A program made the translations under genes and the position numbers. A stretch of 64,000 nt of DNA from the NCBI RefSeq assembly GCF_003286645.3, contig NZ_CP127382.2, positions 372,001 to 436,000 of the forward strand, given 5' to 3'. This document shows, piece by piece, positions 46,689 through 55,422 of the stretch. The first letter of the stretch is position 1; each line of letters opens with the position of its first letter. The notes beneath the pieces were generated by a model, which saw nothing but the letters and a program-made list of their open reading frames with translations, was not told the DNA's origin and ran no database searches. This DNA is from Aerococcus tenax (GTDB lineage: Bacteria > Bacillota > Bacilli > Lactobacillales > Aerococcaceae).

Positions 46689-46731
46689 TTGAATGAGAAA
46701 TTGAAAACCGATAAAAGAAAGGAAGTCGATC

Positions 46732-47235
46732 ATGGGCATTAGAAATGCACTATACGCTGGTAGTTTTGACCCAATGACTAAAGGTCATGTCGATATGATT
46801 GAGCGCGCTAGCCGTATTTTTGATACCCTCTATGTTGCTGTAGCAGTGAACACCACTAAACAAGCCCTCTTTAGCGATGAAGAGAAATTAGCCCTGGCTA
46901 AAGAAGCCTTAGCTGGGCTGGATAATGTGGAAGTCATGCGTCTCACGGGTGGTTTGACCATTGACTTAGCCAAATCTCTGAATTGCTGTGCCCTCATTCG
47001 TGGCGTCCGCAATGTCAAAGACTTTGAGTATGAGACTAACATTGCCTTGATGAATAAACTGCAAGCGGATGATGTCGAAACCTTACTCATGCTGTCGGAT
47101 GAAAAATACCGCTTCGTCTCTTCCAGTCTTATCAAAGAGACCGCCTATTTCGGTGGGGATGTGTCTGCCTTAGTACCTGAATGTGTCAATCAGGCCATTA
47201 TTGCTAAGTTCAAGAAAACACACGGAAAAGATTAA
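46732..47235 (+). CDS. coaD: Phosphopantetheine adenylyltransferase
   Basis: Penultimate step of coenzyme A synthesis: 4'-phosphopantetheine plus ATP gives dephospho-CoA. In 167 residues: nucleotide-binding ALYAGSFDPMTKGHVDMIERA (T-x-GH), GLTIDLAKSLNCCALIRGVRNVKDFEYE and the C-terminal VSSSLIKETAYFGGDVSALVP. GAAAGGAAG precedes the ATG. It follows the LCP gene by 43 bases. Confidence 0.96.
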   Translation: MGIRNALYAGSFDPMTKGHVDMIERASRIFDTLYVAVAVNTTKQALFSDEEKLALAKEALAGLDNVEVMRLTGGLTIDLAKSLNCCALIRGVRNVKDFEYETNIALMNKLQADDVETLLMLSDEKYRFVSSSLIKETAYFGGDVSALVPECVNQAIIAKFKKTHGKD

Positions 47236-47404
47236 TGTTCGGAATTAGCGATTATAATCAAGGGTTATTTCCTTAAATTTCTCTATAAAACGAATATTTT
47301 TCTCTAAAATAGCCGATTAGCCTTGATTTTTAATGGCGTGGTGTTACAATGTTAAAGGTTTATTTTAATAGTTTGAATAATTTAGTGAAATTAGGAGAGA
47401 ATAA

Positions 47405-48373
47405 ATGCAAACTTTTGATTATGAGCAAGTCCAGTTAATCCCTGCTAAGTGTATTGTAGAGAGCCGGTCGGAATGTGATACGGGTATTCAATTTGGACCT
47501 CATAAGTTCAAGATTCCGGTTGTCCCTGCTAACATGCAAACGGTCCTTAATGAATCCTTAGCCGAAAAATTAGCTGCTAATGGCTATTTCTACATTATGC
47601 ACCGTTTTGAACCGGAAAAACGTTTAGATTTTATCCGTCGTATGAATCAAAAAGGACTTTATACTTCTGTTAGTGTTGGGGTGAAGCCTGAAGAATATGA
47701 CTTTATCGATGAAGTGAAAGAGTCTGGTGAAAAAGTAGACTATATCACCATTGATATTGCCCATGGTCATTCCCATACGGTTATTGATATGATTAAATAT
47801 ATCAAGAAACAACTACCTGATACCTTTGTCATTGCAGGTAATATCGCTACTCCAGAAGCCGTCCGTGACTTAGAAAACGCCGGCGCTGACGCTACCAAAG
47901 TTGGTGTAGGGCCAGGTCGGGTATGTATTACTAAGATTAAAACGGGTTTTGGGACCGCAGGCTGGCAATTAGCGGCCATTCGCCTGTGTGCTAAAGCAGC
48001 CCGTAAGCCAATTATTGCTGACGGGGGTATCCGTACCCATGGTGACATTGCTAAGAGCTTCCGCTTTGGCGCTTCCATGGTGATGATTGGTTCCTTACTC
48101 GCAGCCCATGAAGAATCACCAGGTGAAGAAGTCATTCAAAATGGACAAAAATATAAGGAATATTTTGGCTCTGCTTCTGAATTTCAAAAGGGCGAATATA
48201 AGAATGTTGAAGGTAAGAAAATTTTAATTGAAAGCCGCGGCAGCATCTTCAAAACCTTGAAAGAAATGCAAGAAGACTTACAAAGTAGTATTTCTTACGC
48301 AGGTGGTAGGGATTTAGGTGCATTACGCACAGTTGACTATGTGGTCATTCCAAGCATCTATAATGGAGATTAA
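47405..48373 (+). CDS. guaC: GMP reductase
   Basis: NADPH-dependent deamination of GMP to IMP, purine salvage. The 322-residue length and lack of a CBS insert separate it from IMP dehydrogenase. Motifs: [36 protein letters not shown] with the catalytic Cys, and [24 protein letters not shown] precedes the ATG. The 169-base leader contains a weak PurR-box-like CGAA motif I do not trust. It ends at a terminator. Confidence 0.95.
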   Translation: MQTFDYEQVQLIPAKCIVESRSECDTGIQFGPHKFKIPVVPANMQTVLNESLAEKLAANGYFYIMHRFEPEKRLDFIRRMNQKGLYTSVSVGVKPEEYDFIDEVKESGEKVDYITIDIAHGHSHTVIDMIKYIKKQLPDTFVIAGNIATPEAVRDLENAGADATKVGVGPGRVCITKIKTGFGTAGWQLAAIRLCAKAARKPIIADGGIRTHGDIAKSFRFGASMVMIGSLLAAHEESPGEEVIQNGQKYKEYFGSASEFQKGEYKNVEGKKILIESRGSIFKTLKEMQEDLQSSISYAGGRDLGALRTVDYVVIPSIYNGD

Positions 48374-48389
48374 TACGGTATTGAAATTG

Positions 48390-48420
48390 AGGGCTGGAGG
48401 AAAACTTCGGCCCTTTTTTA
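48390..48420 (+). terminator. guaC terminator
   Basis: AGGGCTGGA (48390-48398) pairs with TTCGGCCCT (48406-48414) with two wobbles; six T follow. Confidence 0.88.
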
Positions 48421-48557
48421 TTGCTTAATCAGCCTAATGATGAGCTTATTACCAGGAGAGATCGTTATTTTGTCAAAAGTACGTGGACACTATTTTTCTG
48501 CTGCACTAAAAATGAAAGGCACATGAGAAGCTTTATCTTATTAAGGAGGAAAACCTT

Positions 48558-49439
48558 ATGAAAACTGCAATTATTACTGATAGTACAGCGGCCTTACCGG
48601 AATCTTTAGCCAAACATCCCGATGTTTACCAAGTCTATTTACAAATTAATTTAGCTGATGGGTCGACTATGACTGACACCAGCGATAGAGACCAAGTGAC
48701 TGCCTACTATCACAGTCTGGCAAGCATGAACACTTTACCAAGAACCTCCCAGCCCAGCATGGGGGAAGTGGTCCAAGTGATGGATGACTTAGTAGCCAAG
48801 GGTTATGATGAGGTTTTAATCATGACTTTTCCTTCGGCCTTGAGTGGCACCTTTCAAAATTGTCAAAGCGTGGCCCAAGATTACCAAGACCGTCTATCCG
48901 TTTATTTGATGGACACTCGGCAAACCTCCATTCCCCTAGCCTACTTGGTTGAAGTCGCTTTAAACTTGATCGAGGCTGGGAAATTATCGCTAGCTGAGAT
49001 TGTTGACCTTTTGAACCACTTGGATGAGGCGATGGTGATCTATGTCATCGTTGGCAATCTTGATAATCTTGTCAAAGGGGGCCGAGCAAGTAAGGGAATG
49101 GCGCTCTTAGGTAATTTATTGAAGATATTTCCCATTGTCCGAATCGAACGCAATGGGGCCTTGGAAATGGTCGAAAAAGTTCGCACCCAAAAGAAGGCCC
49201 TCAAACGGATGGAAGAATTAATGGAAAAAGAGATGACGGCTTATCCAGAAGGCTTGGAATTAGCTCTTATCACCACTCCAGATAGCCCTTTAGCCGAGGA
49301 GTTTGAGCAAATGATTGCTAAGGATGAAAGTCAATATCCTATCCGTCACGGCTTGATTCCCCCGGTAATTGGCACCCACTTGGGCTGTAATAGTGTCGCT
49401 TTTTGTGTACTCCCCAAAGTTGAAAATTTTAAGTTATAA
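48558..49439 (+). CDS. DegV family fatty-acid-binding protein, first copy
   Basis: Protein of 293 residues in the DegV/FakB family, which holds one fatty acid and presents it to the kinase FakA. Motifs: TAIITDSTAALPE, PRTSQPSMGE, TFPSALSGTFQ and KGGRASKG. AAGGAGG precedes the ATG. A second family member follows 33 bases downstream. Which fatty acid is bound cannot be told, and fakA is not in this window. Confidence 0.9.
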   Translation: MKTAIITDSTAALPESLAKHPDVYQVYLQINLADGSTMTDTSDRDQVTAYYHSLASMNTLPRTSQPSMGEVVQVMDDLVAKGYDEVLIMTFPSALSGTFQNCQSVAQDYQDRLSVYLMDTRQTSIPLAYLVEVALNLIEAGKLSLAEIVDLLNHLDEAMVIYVIVGNLDNLVKGGRASKGMALLGNLLKIFPIVRIERNGALEMVEKVRTQKKALKRMEELMEKEMTAYPEGLELALITTPDSPLAEEFEQMIAKDESQYPIRHGLIPPVIGTHLGCNSVAFCVLPKVENFKL

Positions 49440-49472
49440 TATAAGCAAAGCTTAAATAAGGAGGTTGTTTAA

Positions 49473-50357
49473 ATGAAAGCAGCAATTTTAACCGATTCTA
49501 CGGCGACACTCAATGATCGCTTGCTTAATCATCCTGATATTTATTATGTTTCTTTACAGCTCCATTTTTCCTCAGGAGAGACTTTTATTGAGAGTGAAGA
49601 TCGTAGCATCCTACCGGAATTTTATCATCGCTTGAAAAATGCCAAAGAGCTACCTAAGACTTCTCAACCCCGCCCCCAAGACTTCTATGCCATTTATGAA
49701 GAATTAGTGGACAAAGGTTATGATACCGTCTTCTTTATCCCCTTGAGCGCTGTGTTAAGTGGGACAAGCCAGACCGGACAATCGGTAGCTAGTGAATTTG
49801 AAGACCAAATTAAAACCTATGTGATTGATACTGGTCGGGCAGCAACGCCTCTCCGTTACCTGGTGAGTCAGGCTTTAGATTTAGTGGAAGCTGGGGCTGA
49901 GCCTGAAGAAGTGGTGGCTAAGATTAAATGGTTAAATGCACACACGACCATCTGGGCTTTAGTAGGTGATATTAATAACTTAGTTAAGGGCGGCCGGGCT
50001 TCACGGGCTCAGGGGTTACTGGGGTCCTTATTAAAAATCGTTCCTTTGATTGAATTTGACCAAGAAGGAAATATTTCCGTCTTAGCCAAGGTGAGAACCA
50101 AACGTAAGGCCTTAATGAAGCTAGCCGATGCCTTTATCGAAGAAGCTAAGAAATACTCTCAGGGCTACAAAGGCACCATTGCCCATGCTGATGATGAATC
50201 AGGGGCCAAAGAGCTGGCAGATTTAATCCGCGAGAAATTACCAGATATTGAAATCGAATTTGATTGGTTAACCCCAGTAGTGGGGACTCACGGAGGCACA
50301 GGTACCCTAGCCACAGCCGTATTACCTAGTTTAAAGAATTATTTACTCACTAAATAA
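49473..50357 (+). CDS. DegV family fatty-acid-binding protein, second copy
   Basis: Protein of 294 residues, paralogous to the preceding gene's product: AAILTDSTATLND, PKTSQPRPQDF, PLSAVLSGTSQT, VKGGRASRAQGLLGSLLKIVP. Overall identity by eye is well under half, so it is not a recent duplicate; the two may prefer different fatty acids, as FakB1 and FakB2 do in staphylococci. TAAGGAGG precedes the ATG. The pair ends at a terminator. Confidence 0.9.
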   Translation: MKAAILTDSTATLNDRLLNHPDIYYVSLQLHFSSGETFIESEDRSILPEFYHRLKNAKELPKTSQPRPQDFYAIYEELVDKGYDTVFFIPLSAVLSGTSQTGQSVASEFEDQIKTYVIDTGRAATPLRYLVSQALDLVEAGAEPEEVVAKIKWLNAHTTIWALVGDINNLVKGGRASRAQGLLGSLLKIVPLIEFDQEGNISVLAKVRTKRKALMKLADAFIEEAKKYSQGYKGTIAHADDESGAKELADLIREKLPDIEIEFDWLTPVVGTHGGTGTLATAVLPSLKNYLLTK

Positions 50358-50369
50358 GCATCAATTATC

Positions 50370-50404
50370 AAGTCTCTTAACCATCAAGGTAGGAGACTTT
50401 TTTA
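50370..50404 (+). terminator. Terminator after the degV pair
   Basis: AAGTCTC (50370-50376) pairs with GAGACTT (50393-50399), then T residues. Confidence 0.78.
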
Positions 50405-50529
50405 TTAGACTGGTTATTGGGATGGTAATTTGGCAAAGGATTTTAAGATCTCTTTGAAGATATCTTAGTGGATAACTGTTAAAATAGGGCTTAACACGCT
50501 ATAATAAGTAAGACAGAAGGGGTGGAAGG

Positions 50530-50991
50530 ATGCAATTAACCAGTTTAGTCTATTTGGAGCGTGATGAGCGCTTTTTAATGTTACACCGTATCAAGAAGGC
50601 ACATGATATCAACCAGGGTAAATGGGTTGGCATTGGGGGAAAGTTCGAACTAGGAGAAGCTCCCTTAGAATGTGCTAAGCGGGAAGTAAAAGAAGAGACC
50701 GGCTGGGAACTTGAAGCAGCAGAATTTCGCGGTGTCGTCACCTTTATCTATGCCGAAGATGAGCCGATGTATATTTTTGTTTATACGGGAACCCTAGCTA
50801 GTGATGAGGTCAGGGAGAATGATGAAGGGGTTATGGCTTGGATCCCTAAAGATGAAGTCTTAGACCTCCCGCTGTGGGAAGGCGACCGCTTATTCTTAGA
50901 GCCCTTAATGACTAGCGATGAGCTGTTTGATATTAAGGTAGTATACGATGAAAACAGCCAGCTACTGGCTTATGAGGATAACCGTCAATAA
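50530..50991 (+). CDS. Nudix hydrolase (MutT-like)
   Basis: Protein of 153 residues with a full Nudix box, GGKFELGEAPLECAKREVKEETG (G-x5-E-x7-REVxEExG, cited here by pattern at about residues 36-58). Start MQLTSLVYLERD and the box resemble 8-oxo-dGTP diphosphatases of Gram-positives that clean the nucleotide pool, but Nudix substrates are hard to predict. GGGGTGG lies before the ATG. It ends 15 bases before the CpsB-like gene and may share its transcript by chance of position. Confidence 0.85.
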   Translation: MQLTSLVYLERDERFLMLHRIKKAHDINQGKWVGIGGKFELGEAPLECAKREVKEETGWELEAAEFRGVVTFIYAEDEPMYIFVYTGTLASDEVRENDEGVMAWIPKDEVLDLPLWEGDRLFLEPLMTSDELFDIKVVYDENSQLLAYEDNRQ

Positions 50992-51006
50992 AAAGGAGAA
51001 TGCTAG

Positions 51007-51756
51007 ATGTTAGTGGATATGGCCTGTCACATTGCCAAAGTGGATCATACAGACTCTAATAAAGAGCAGTTAGCCATGGCTAATACTATTTGGCAAAGTG
51101 GTGTGACCCATGTCCTAGCTACTGCTTCTTATCCGACTGATCCAGCAGCTACTGGGGGGGACTTAGTACAGGCCGCCGAAGCTTTTCAAGAGGACTTAGA
51201 CCGGCGAGGGATTGCCTTAATGGTCTACCCGGGTCAGATTATTGACTTAGCCCAGGCGATTTCCTGGGATGACTTATCCCAAGATATTCTCTATGCTGAT
51301 CTCAACCAGCGTTATGTTCTAGTTAAATTAAATCAAGAGGATCCCCAGCGCTACTTTGAACCCTTACTTTTCGAATGGTTGAAGCATGATATCCGCCCAG
51401 TCTTAGTCCAAATTGAGGAAAACCAGGCCCTCATGCGCGATATTGACCAAGTTTATCAGTGGGTTGACCAGGGTTGCTACACGGCCTTGACGGCGGGAAA
51501 TCTACTGGGTCGGCAGGGCAAGCAAGTAAAGAAACAGTGCCATTACTTATTGGAAGCCGGTTTGGCCCACCTGCTAGGAAGTTTCTCCACTGCTAGTGAC
51601 GACTACCAATTACGCCAAGCCTATGCAGCCTTGGAAAACCGCTATGGACAGAGCATTAGCTTTGATATCCAGCAGAATGCTAGGGCTTTGATTAATGGGG
51701 ATCCTTTAATCGACCATTTTCAAATGAAAAAGAAAAAGCGTTTCTGGTTCTTCTAG
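51007..51756 (+). CDS. CpsB/YwqE-family protein with lost metal ligands (predicted pseudophosphatase)
   Basis: Homologue (249 residues) of the PHP-type tyrosine phosphatase that dephosphorylates CpsD kinases. The fold can be followed against my recollection of pneumococcal CpsB: MIDIHSHI there is MLVDMACHI here, STSH is ATAS, VIAHIERY is VLVQIEEN, MGCYTQVNSSHVL is QGCYTALTAGNLL, and IASDMH is LGSFSTAS. Thus the first His of the HxH pair, the His of TSH, the His of AHIER and the Asp-His pair at the end are all replaced; His8 remains. Catalysis by the usual trinuclear metal centre seems impossible. The gene keeps its place ahead of cpsC and cpsD. AAAAGGAG precedes the ATG. Confidence 0.75.
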   Translation: MLVDMACHIAKVDHTDSNKEQLAMANTIWQSGVTHVLATASYPTDPAATGGDLVQAAEAFQEDLDRRGIALMVYPGQIIDLAQAISWDDLSQDILYADLNQRYVLVKLNQEDPQRYFEPLLFEWLKHDIRPVLVQIEENQALMRDIDQVYQWVDQGCYTALTAGNLLGRQGKQVKKQCHYLLEAGLAHLLGSFSTASDDYQLRQAYAALENRYGQSISFDIQQNARALINGDPLIDHFQMKKKKRFWFF

Positions 51757-51837
51757 AAAGTTAAAACGGGCCTTTTCTTAATCAATTAGAAAGGCTGCTA
51801 TGATTATTTTAAAGAAATGAGGATGTGACAGTTAACC

Positions 51838-52566
51838 ATGAAGCAGTACAAAGGACGATCATTGGCTTCTTTTTTCCGGGGGCTTAAGCGGCAGTGGCTG
51901 TTTATCTTCTTAGGGGTCCTGCTTGGGATCGTGGTGGCCAGTGCTTATAATTTCTTATGGGCAGAGGCAGAATACGCCTCACAAACTCAAATCGTGGTCA
52001 CCCCTAAGGACAGTGATAAGGACAAGGCGGACGAAAAGAAAGCGGGCTTAAAAACCTACGACGACCTGCTCCATACGCCACTTATCTTACACCCAGTGGC
52101 CCAAGCTCATCAAAGGGACGTTGAAACTTTGAGTGAGAATACCCATTTAGAAGCTGATCAAAAATCGGCAGTCTTCAATGTGATTGTGACAGACGGGAAT
52201 GCTAGTCAAGCGCAAAGCTTGGCCTCCGATATTAGTAAAGAATTTATCCAACAACTTCCCCAAGTCCTCGCTGTTGAAAAAGTGACCTTATTAAGCCCAG
52301 CCAGCTATAATGAGAAACCGGTTAGTCCCAATTACTGGTTGAATCTCCTCTTAGGAGCTGTACTCGGGGGCTTAGTCAGTCTAGTCATCCAAGCGATTCG
52401 GGTGCTTAACGATGATACGGTACGGAGTCAAGCTGTGGTTGAAGAAATGGGTTGGTCCTTAATTGGTGTCTTACCGCAAATGAGTGAGGAGTCCATTGAG
52501 GTGACCCGCTTTAAACGTCGTTATAGAAGCCAGGATGACAATGATGAGACCAAACGGCGAATTTAG
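51838..52566 (+). CDS. cpsC: CpsC/Wzz-type chain-length and kinase-activating membrane protein
   Basis: Protein of 242 residues with two membrane helices (about 20-42 and 161-184) enclosing an extracellular Wzz domain. In Gram-positives this partner activates the separate cytoplasmic BY-kinase through its C-terminal tail, here about 55 residues ending basic and polar. The Pro-rich NEKPVSPNYW just before the second helix is a typical Wzz mark. It lies 18 bases before the kinase gene. Together they regulate polymer length and export. Confidence 0.88.
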   Translation: MKQYKGRSLASFFRGLKRQWLFIFLGVLLGIVVASAYNFLWAEAEYASQTQIVVTPKDSDKDKADEKKAGLKTYDDLLHTPLILHPVAQAHQRDVETLSENTHLEADQKSAVFNVIVTDGNASQAQSLASDISKEFIQQLPQVLAVEKVTLLSPASYNEKPVSPNYWLNLLLGAVLGGLVSLVIQAIRVLNDDTVRSQAVVEEMGWSLIGVLPQMSEESIEVTRFKRRYRSQDDNDETKRRI

Positions 52567-52584
52567 TAAAGGTGATCAAGTCTT

Positions 52585-53340
52585 ATGTTTAATTTCAAAC
52601 AACGAAAAATTGACAAAAAAAATAAGGAACAACGGCGTGGCGTGAGTTTAATCACGGCTGCCGATCCTAATCATGTGATTTCAGAACAGTTTCGCACGAT
52701 TCGTACCAATATCCAATTTGCTATTGATGCTTATCATTTGAAGACGCTAATGTTTACCTCATCAGGCCCTTGGGAAGGAAAATCCACCATTGCAGCCAAT
52801 GTGGCGACGACCATGGCGCATTTGGATGGGGTACGCGTTTTGATGATTGATTGCGATTTACGTAAACCTACAGTGCATAAAACCTTCGATATCCATAGCC
52901 GCAAGGGTTTGACAACTTATCTTACTGACCGCGATGTCGATTACATGGATGTCGCCCAATATGTGGCTGAAGTGAACACCTATGTGATACCAGCTGGTCC
53001 TATCCCGCCTAACCCGGCCGAGCTCTTGAGTTCTCAACGGATGAGTGACTTATTGGAGGATGTGACGGCTGTCTTTGACTTGGTTATCATTGATGCGCCC
53101 CCACTCTTACCAGTGACTGATGCCCAAATTATTGCCAGCCGAACAGATGCCAGTGTCTTCGTCTTGCGGGAGGGTGTGGCCAGTTACCAGGATATTCAAA
53201 AATCCAAGCGCCTCTTGGAAAGCGTTGATGCTAATGTAATTGGGGCCATCTATAATGGAGCCGATGGCCAAGGGATGAATGCCTATTATGGCTATGGTTA
53301 CCGTGATGAAGATATTGATAGTGAGGATTTACAGTCCTAG
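52585..53340 (+). CDS. cpsD: CpsD-type bacterial tyrosine kinase (BY-kinase)
   Basis: Cytoplasmic kinase of 251 residues. Walker A is SSGPWEGKSTIAANVA (about residues 58-73; Pro-Trp instead of Pro-Gly or similar), Walker A' VLMIDCDLRKP and Walker B LVIIDAPPLLPVTDA. The C-terminus carries the autophosphorylated tyrosine cluster AYYGYGYRDED. Activity needs the CpsC partner encoded upstream. Dephosphorylation would normally be by CpsB, which here looks inactive; the low-molecular-weight phosphatase at 63.7 kb is a possible substitute. Confidence 0.92.
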   Translation: MFNFKQRKIDKKNKEQRRGVSLITAADPNHVISEQFRTIRTNIQFAIDAYHLKTLMFTSSGPWEGKSTIAANVATTMAHLDGVRVLMIDCDLRKPTVHKTFDIHSRKGLTTYLTDRDVDYMDVAQYVAEVNTYVIPAGPIPPNPAELLSSQRMSDLLEDVTAVFDLVIIDAPPLLPVTDAQIIASRTDASVFVLREGVASYQDIQKSKRLLESVDANVIGAIYNGADGQGMNAYYGYGYRDEDIDSEDLQS

Positions 53341-53369
53341 CTCTTAATCAATTGGGAGAGATCGATAAG

Positions 53370-53531
53370 ATGAATAAATTAGCTTTAACTTTACTGAGCT
53401 TAGCTGGACTGCAGCTTTGGGACTGGCGTCATTCCCAAGTTAAGGCTCCTTGCCTAAGTGACCAAGAAAAAATGGACTATAGTAAAGGCGAAGAATCTAG
53501 TAAGAAAAATTTAACCAATGGAGGTAGATAA
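53370..53531 (+). CDS. Small possible membrane or secreted peptide after cpsD
   Basis: Short frame of 53 codons with GGGAGAG nine bases before its ATG. The product starts with a hydrophobic segment (KLALTLLSLAGLQLW) and continues polar and charged, with a Cys at residue 28. The frame ends one base before the GTG of the next gene, whose ribosome site GGAGG lies inside it, so translation would be coupled. I recognise no family. It may be a signal-anchored peptide or a remnant of a larger gene. Confidence 0.4.
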   Translation: MNKLALTLLSLAGLQLWDWRHSQVKAPCLSDQEKMDYSKGEESSKKNLTNGGR

Positions 53532-53532
53532 C

Positions 53533-54000
53533 GTGGCTAAACCGATACATGCTGCTTTGACTTATGCGCAGAACGAAGAATTAAAACGCTTGAATACCCA
53601 ATATGCCAAGAATGATGTCAGCCAAGTGTTAAAAACAATCCAAGAATTTATCAATAACTACCAAGAATACTTTATGGATGGGCAAATAAATATGTTCGCT
53701 ATTGAGGCCCAACCTAATTTACGGAACCATACCGCTCGTACGGCCTTTGTCATGATTAATTTAACCGGCAAGACCATTACGGAAATGAATGCGCATTTAG
53801 AGTTTAAAATTGATGACTTTGACCTCCAGTTCGAGCCAGTGGACTGGGAAATTCCAAGTGATTTTCTAGGGAGTTGGGCGCCTAACTATGCCATTATGGT
53901 AGTCGATGACATCCCTATGCAAGGGCAACCGACCAAGGCGAGCTATCTTCTCGATGACATTGAACTATCAGTAACCAATGTTACAGTAGTCAATGGATAA
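53533..54000 (+). CDS. Hypothetical protein, last gene of the cpsBCD-like group
   Basis: Protein of 155 residues, not recognised. The N-terminal third is helical (EELKRLNTQYAKNDVSQVLKTIQEFINNYQEYF); the rest looks like a beta sandwich with FVMINLTGKTITEMNAHLEFKI and ends in repeated strands. No signal peptide or membrane helix, so it is probably cytoplasmic. GTG 53533 is preferred because GGAGG lies eight bases before it; an ATG at 53518 is in frame but within that ribosome site. It follows cpsD and the small peptide closely and ends at a bidirectional terminator, so a part in polysaccharide control is possible by position only. Confidence 0.65.
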   Translation: MAKPIHAALTYAQNEELKRLNTQYAKNDVSQVLKTIQEFINNYQEYFMDGQINMFAIEAQPNLRNHTARTAFVMINLTGKTITEMNAHLEFKIDDFDLQFEPVDWEIPSDFLGSWAPNYAIMVVDDIPMQGQPTKASYLLDDIELSVTNVTVVNG

Positions 54001-54036
54001 GCTAGGATTTAAGTTGGAGAAAATTATAAATAATAG

Positions 54037-54076
54037 AAAAAACGGAGTAGCCTGATTGTGGGCAACTCCGTTTTTG
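54037..54076. terminator. Bidirectional terminator between the cps-like group and proA
   Basis: AAAACGGAGT and GCC (from 54037) pair with GGC and ACTCCGTTTT (ending 54075), with A and T runs on the two sides. Confidence 0.9.
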
Positions 54077-54105
54077 TTTGTTTAATTTTTTGAAGGTTTG
54101 CTAGG

Positions 54106-54134
54106 CTTCGTCCTTTGATGTGACTGTCGCACTC
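54106..54134 (-). repeat. Fragment of the intergenic hairpin element family
   Basis: Read on the minus strand, GAGTGCGACAGTCACATC followed by AAAGGACGAA matches the left end of copy 2 (14841-14870: GAGTGTAACAGTCACATC, AAAGAACGAA) with three differences in 28 bases. No right end is visible. Confidence 0.65.
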
Positions 54135-54136
54135 TT

Positions 54137-55393
54137 TTACTCTCTGATTTGGCCTTGGCCGAAGATGGTGTATTTATAGGAGGTGAGTGCTTCTAAGCCC
54201 ATGGGGCCACGGGCGTGGAGTTTTTGGGTGGAAATTCCGATTTCGCCACCAAAGCCAAAGACCTCACCGTCGGTAAAGCGGGTCGAGGCATTAACGTAGA
54301 CACAGGCCGAGTCCACGTCATCCATAAAGCGGTTAGCGATGGCATAATCATTGGTTACAATGGCTTCGGAATGGTGACTAGAGTGTTCAGCAATATGGTC
54401 AACGGCCTCTTGGTAACCCTTAACTACCTTAATGGCAATTTCATAGTCCAAGTATTCCTCGTCATAGTCGGCTGCAGTGGCTGGAATAACGCCATCGATA
54501 TAGTCAGCGCTGACTCGGTCACCATGGATTTTAACCTGGTGGTCCTTCAGTGCCTGACCAGCTAGGGGTAGAAAATCTTTGGCGATGGCCTGGTCAACAA
54601 GGAGAGTTTCTAGGGCATTGCAGACAGAAACTCTTTGGGTTTTTCCATTGATTAGGATTTTTAAAGCCATATCAAAATCGCAGGCTTCATGAATATAGAG
54701 ATGACAGTTTCCCACTCCGGTTTCAATGGTTGGAATCGTGGCCGTTTGGACGACTCTTTGGATGAGATTCTTACTTCCGCGGGGGATTAGGCAATCGATG
54801 GAGTCATTCATGGTCATCATTTCCCCGGCTAAGTCGTGGCTAGGGTTGTCGATAAACTGGATGGCAGCTTTAGGCAAGCCGACTGCTTCAAGGCCTTCTT
54901 GTAAAGCATGGACGATGGCTTGGTTGGTTTGAATGGTTTCCTTGCCTCCACGCAGAATCACGGCATTACCTGTTTTAAAGCAAAGCCCAGCGGCATCCGA
55001 ACTGACATTGGGACGGGATTCATAAATAATACCGATGACCCCTAGAGGCACCCGGCGTTTACCGATTCTTAGACCATTTTCATTGATCCACATTTCATCG
55101 ACATGGTTAATGGGGTCGTCTAATTGGGCGACTTTTTCTAGACCTTGGGCCATAGCTTCAATGCGGTCTGGATTTAAGGTCATCCGTTCCACAAAAGCAG
55201 CTTTCAGTCCTTGTTCTTGAGCTTTTTGGCACTCTGCCTGGTTGGTTGAGAGAATATTTTCTGAGGCATTTCTTAGGGCCTGGGCCATTTGGATAAGGGC
55301 TTGGTCTTTTTTAGCCCGGGATAAATTGCTGAGTTGACGGGCTGCTGCTTTGGCCTCTTGGCCCATTTGTACTAAATCAGCTGAATTAATCAT
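54137..55393 (-). CDS. proA: Gamma-glutamyl phosphate reductase
   Basis: Second step of proline synthesis: gamma-glutamyl phosphate to glutamate semialdehyde with NADPH. In 418 residues, aldehyde-dehydrogenase-fold markers are GVIGIIYESRPNVSSDAAGLC, the catalytic Cys region QRVSVCNALETLLV and EIAIKVV. GGAGTG precedes the ATG. It follows proB by 29 bases on the same strand, the normal order. Confidence 0.97.
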   Translation of the reverse strand: MINSADLVQMGQEAKAAARQLSNLSRAKKDQALIQMAQALRNASENILSTNQAECQKAQEQGLKAAFVERMTLNPDRIEAMAQGLEKVAQLDDPINHVDEMWINENGLRIGKRRVPLGVIGIIYESRPNVSSDAAGLCFKTGNAVILRGGKETIQTNQAIVHALQEGLEAVGLPKAAIQFIDNPSHDLAGEMMTMNDSIDCLIPRGSKNLIQRVVQTATIPTIETGVGNCHLYIHEACDFDMALKILINGKTQRVSVCNALETLLVDQAIAKDFLPLAGQALKDHQVKIHGDRVSADYIDGVIPATAADYDEEYLDYEIAIKVVKGYQEAVDHIAEHSSHHSEAIVTNDYAIANRFMDDVDSACVYVNASTRFTDGEVFGFGGEIGISTQKLHARGPMGLEALTSYKYTIFGQGQIRE

Positions 55394-55422
55394 GGTTTTT
55401 CACTCCTTAGTTAATGATCTTA

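Noticed and set aside
47281-47330. PurR-box-like CGAA motifs upstream of guaC
   Set aside because: AAAACGAATATTT and GCCGATTAG fit the PurBox only partly and their spacing is not convincing by eye.
48441-48527. 28-codon frame between guaC and the first degV gene
   Set aside because: No ribosome site and no distinctive composition; likely chance.
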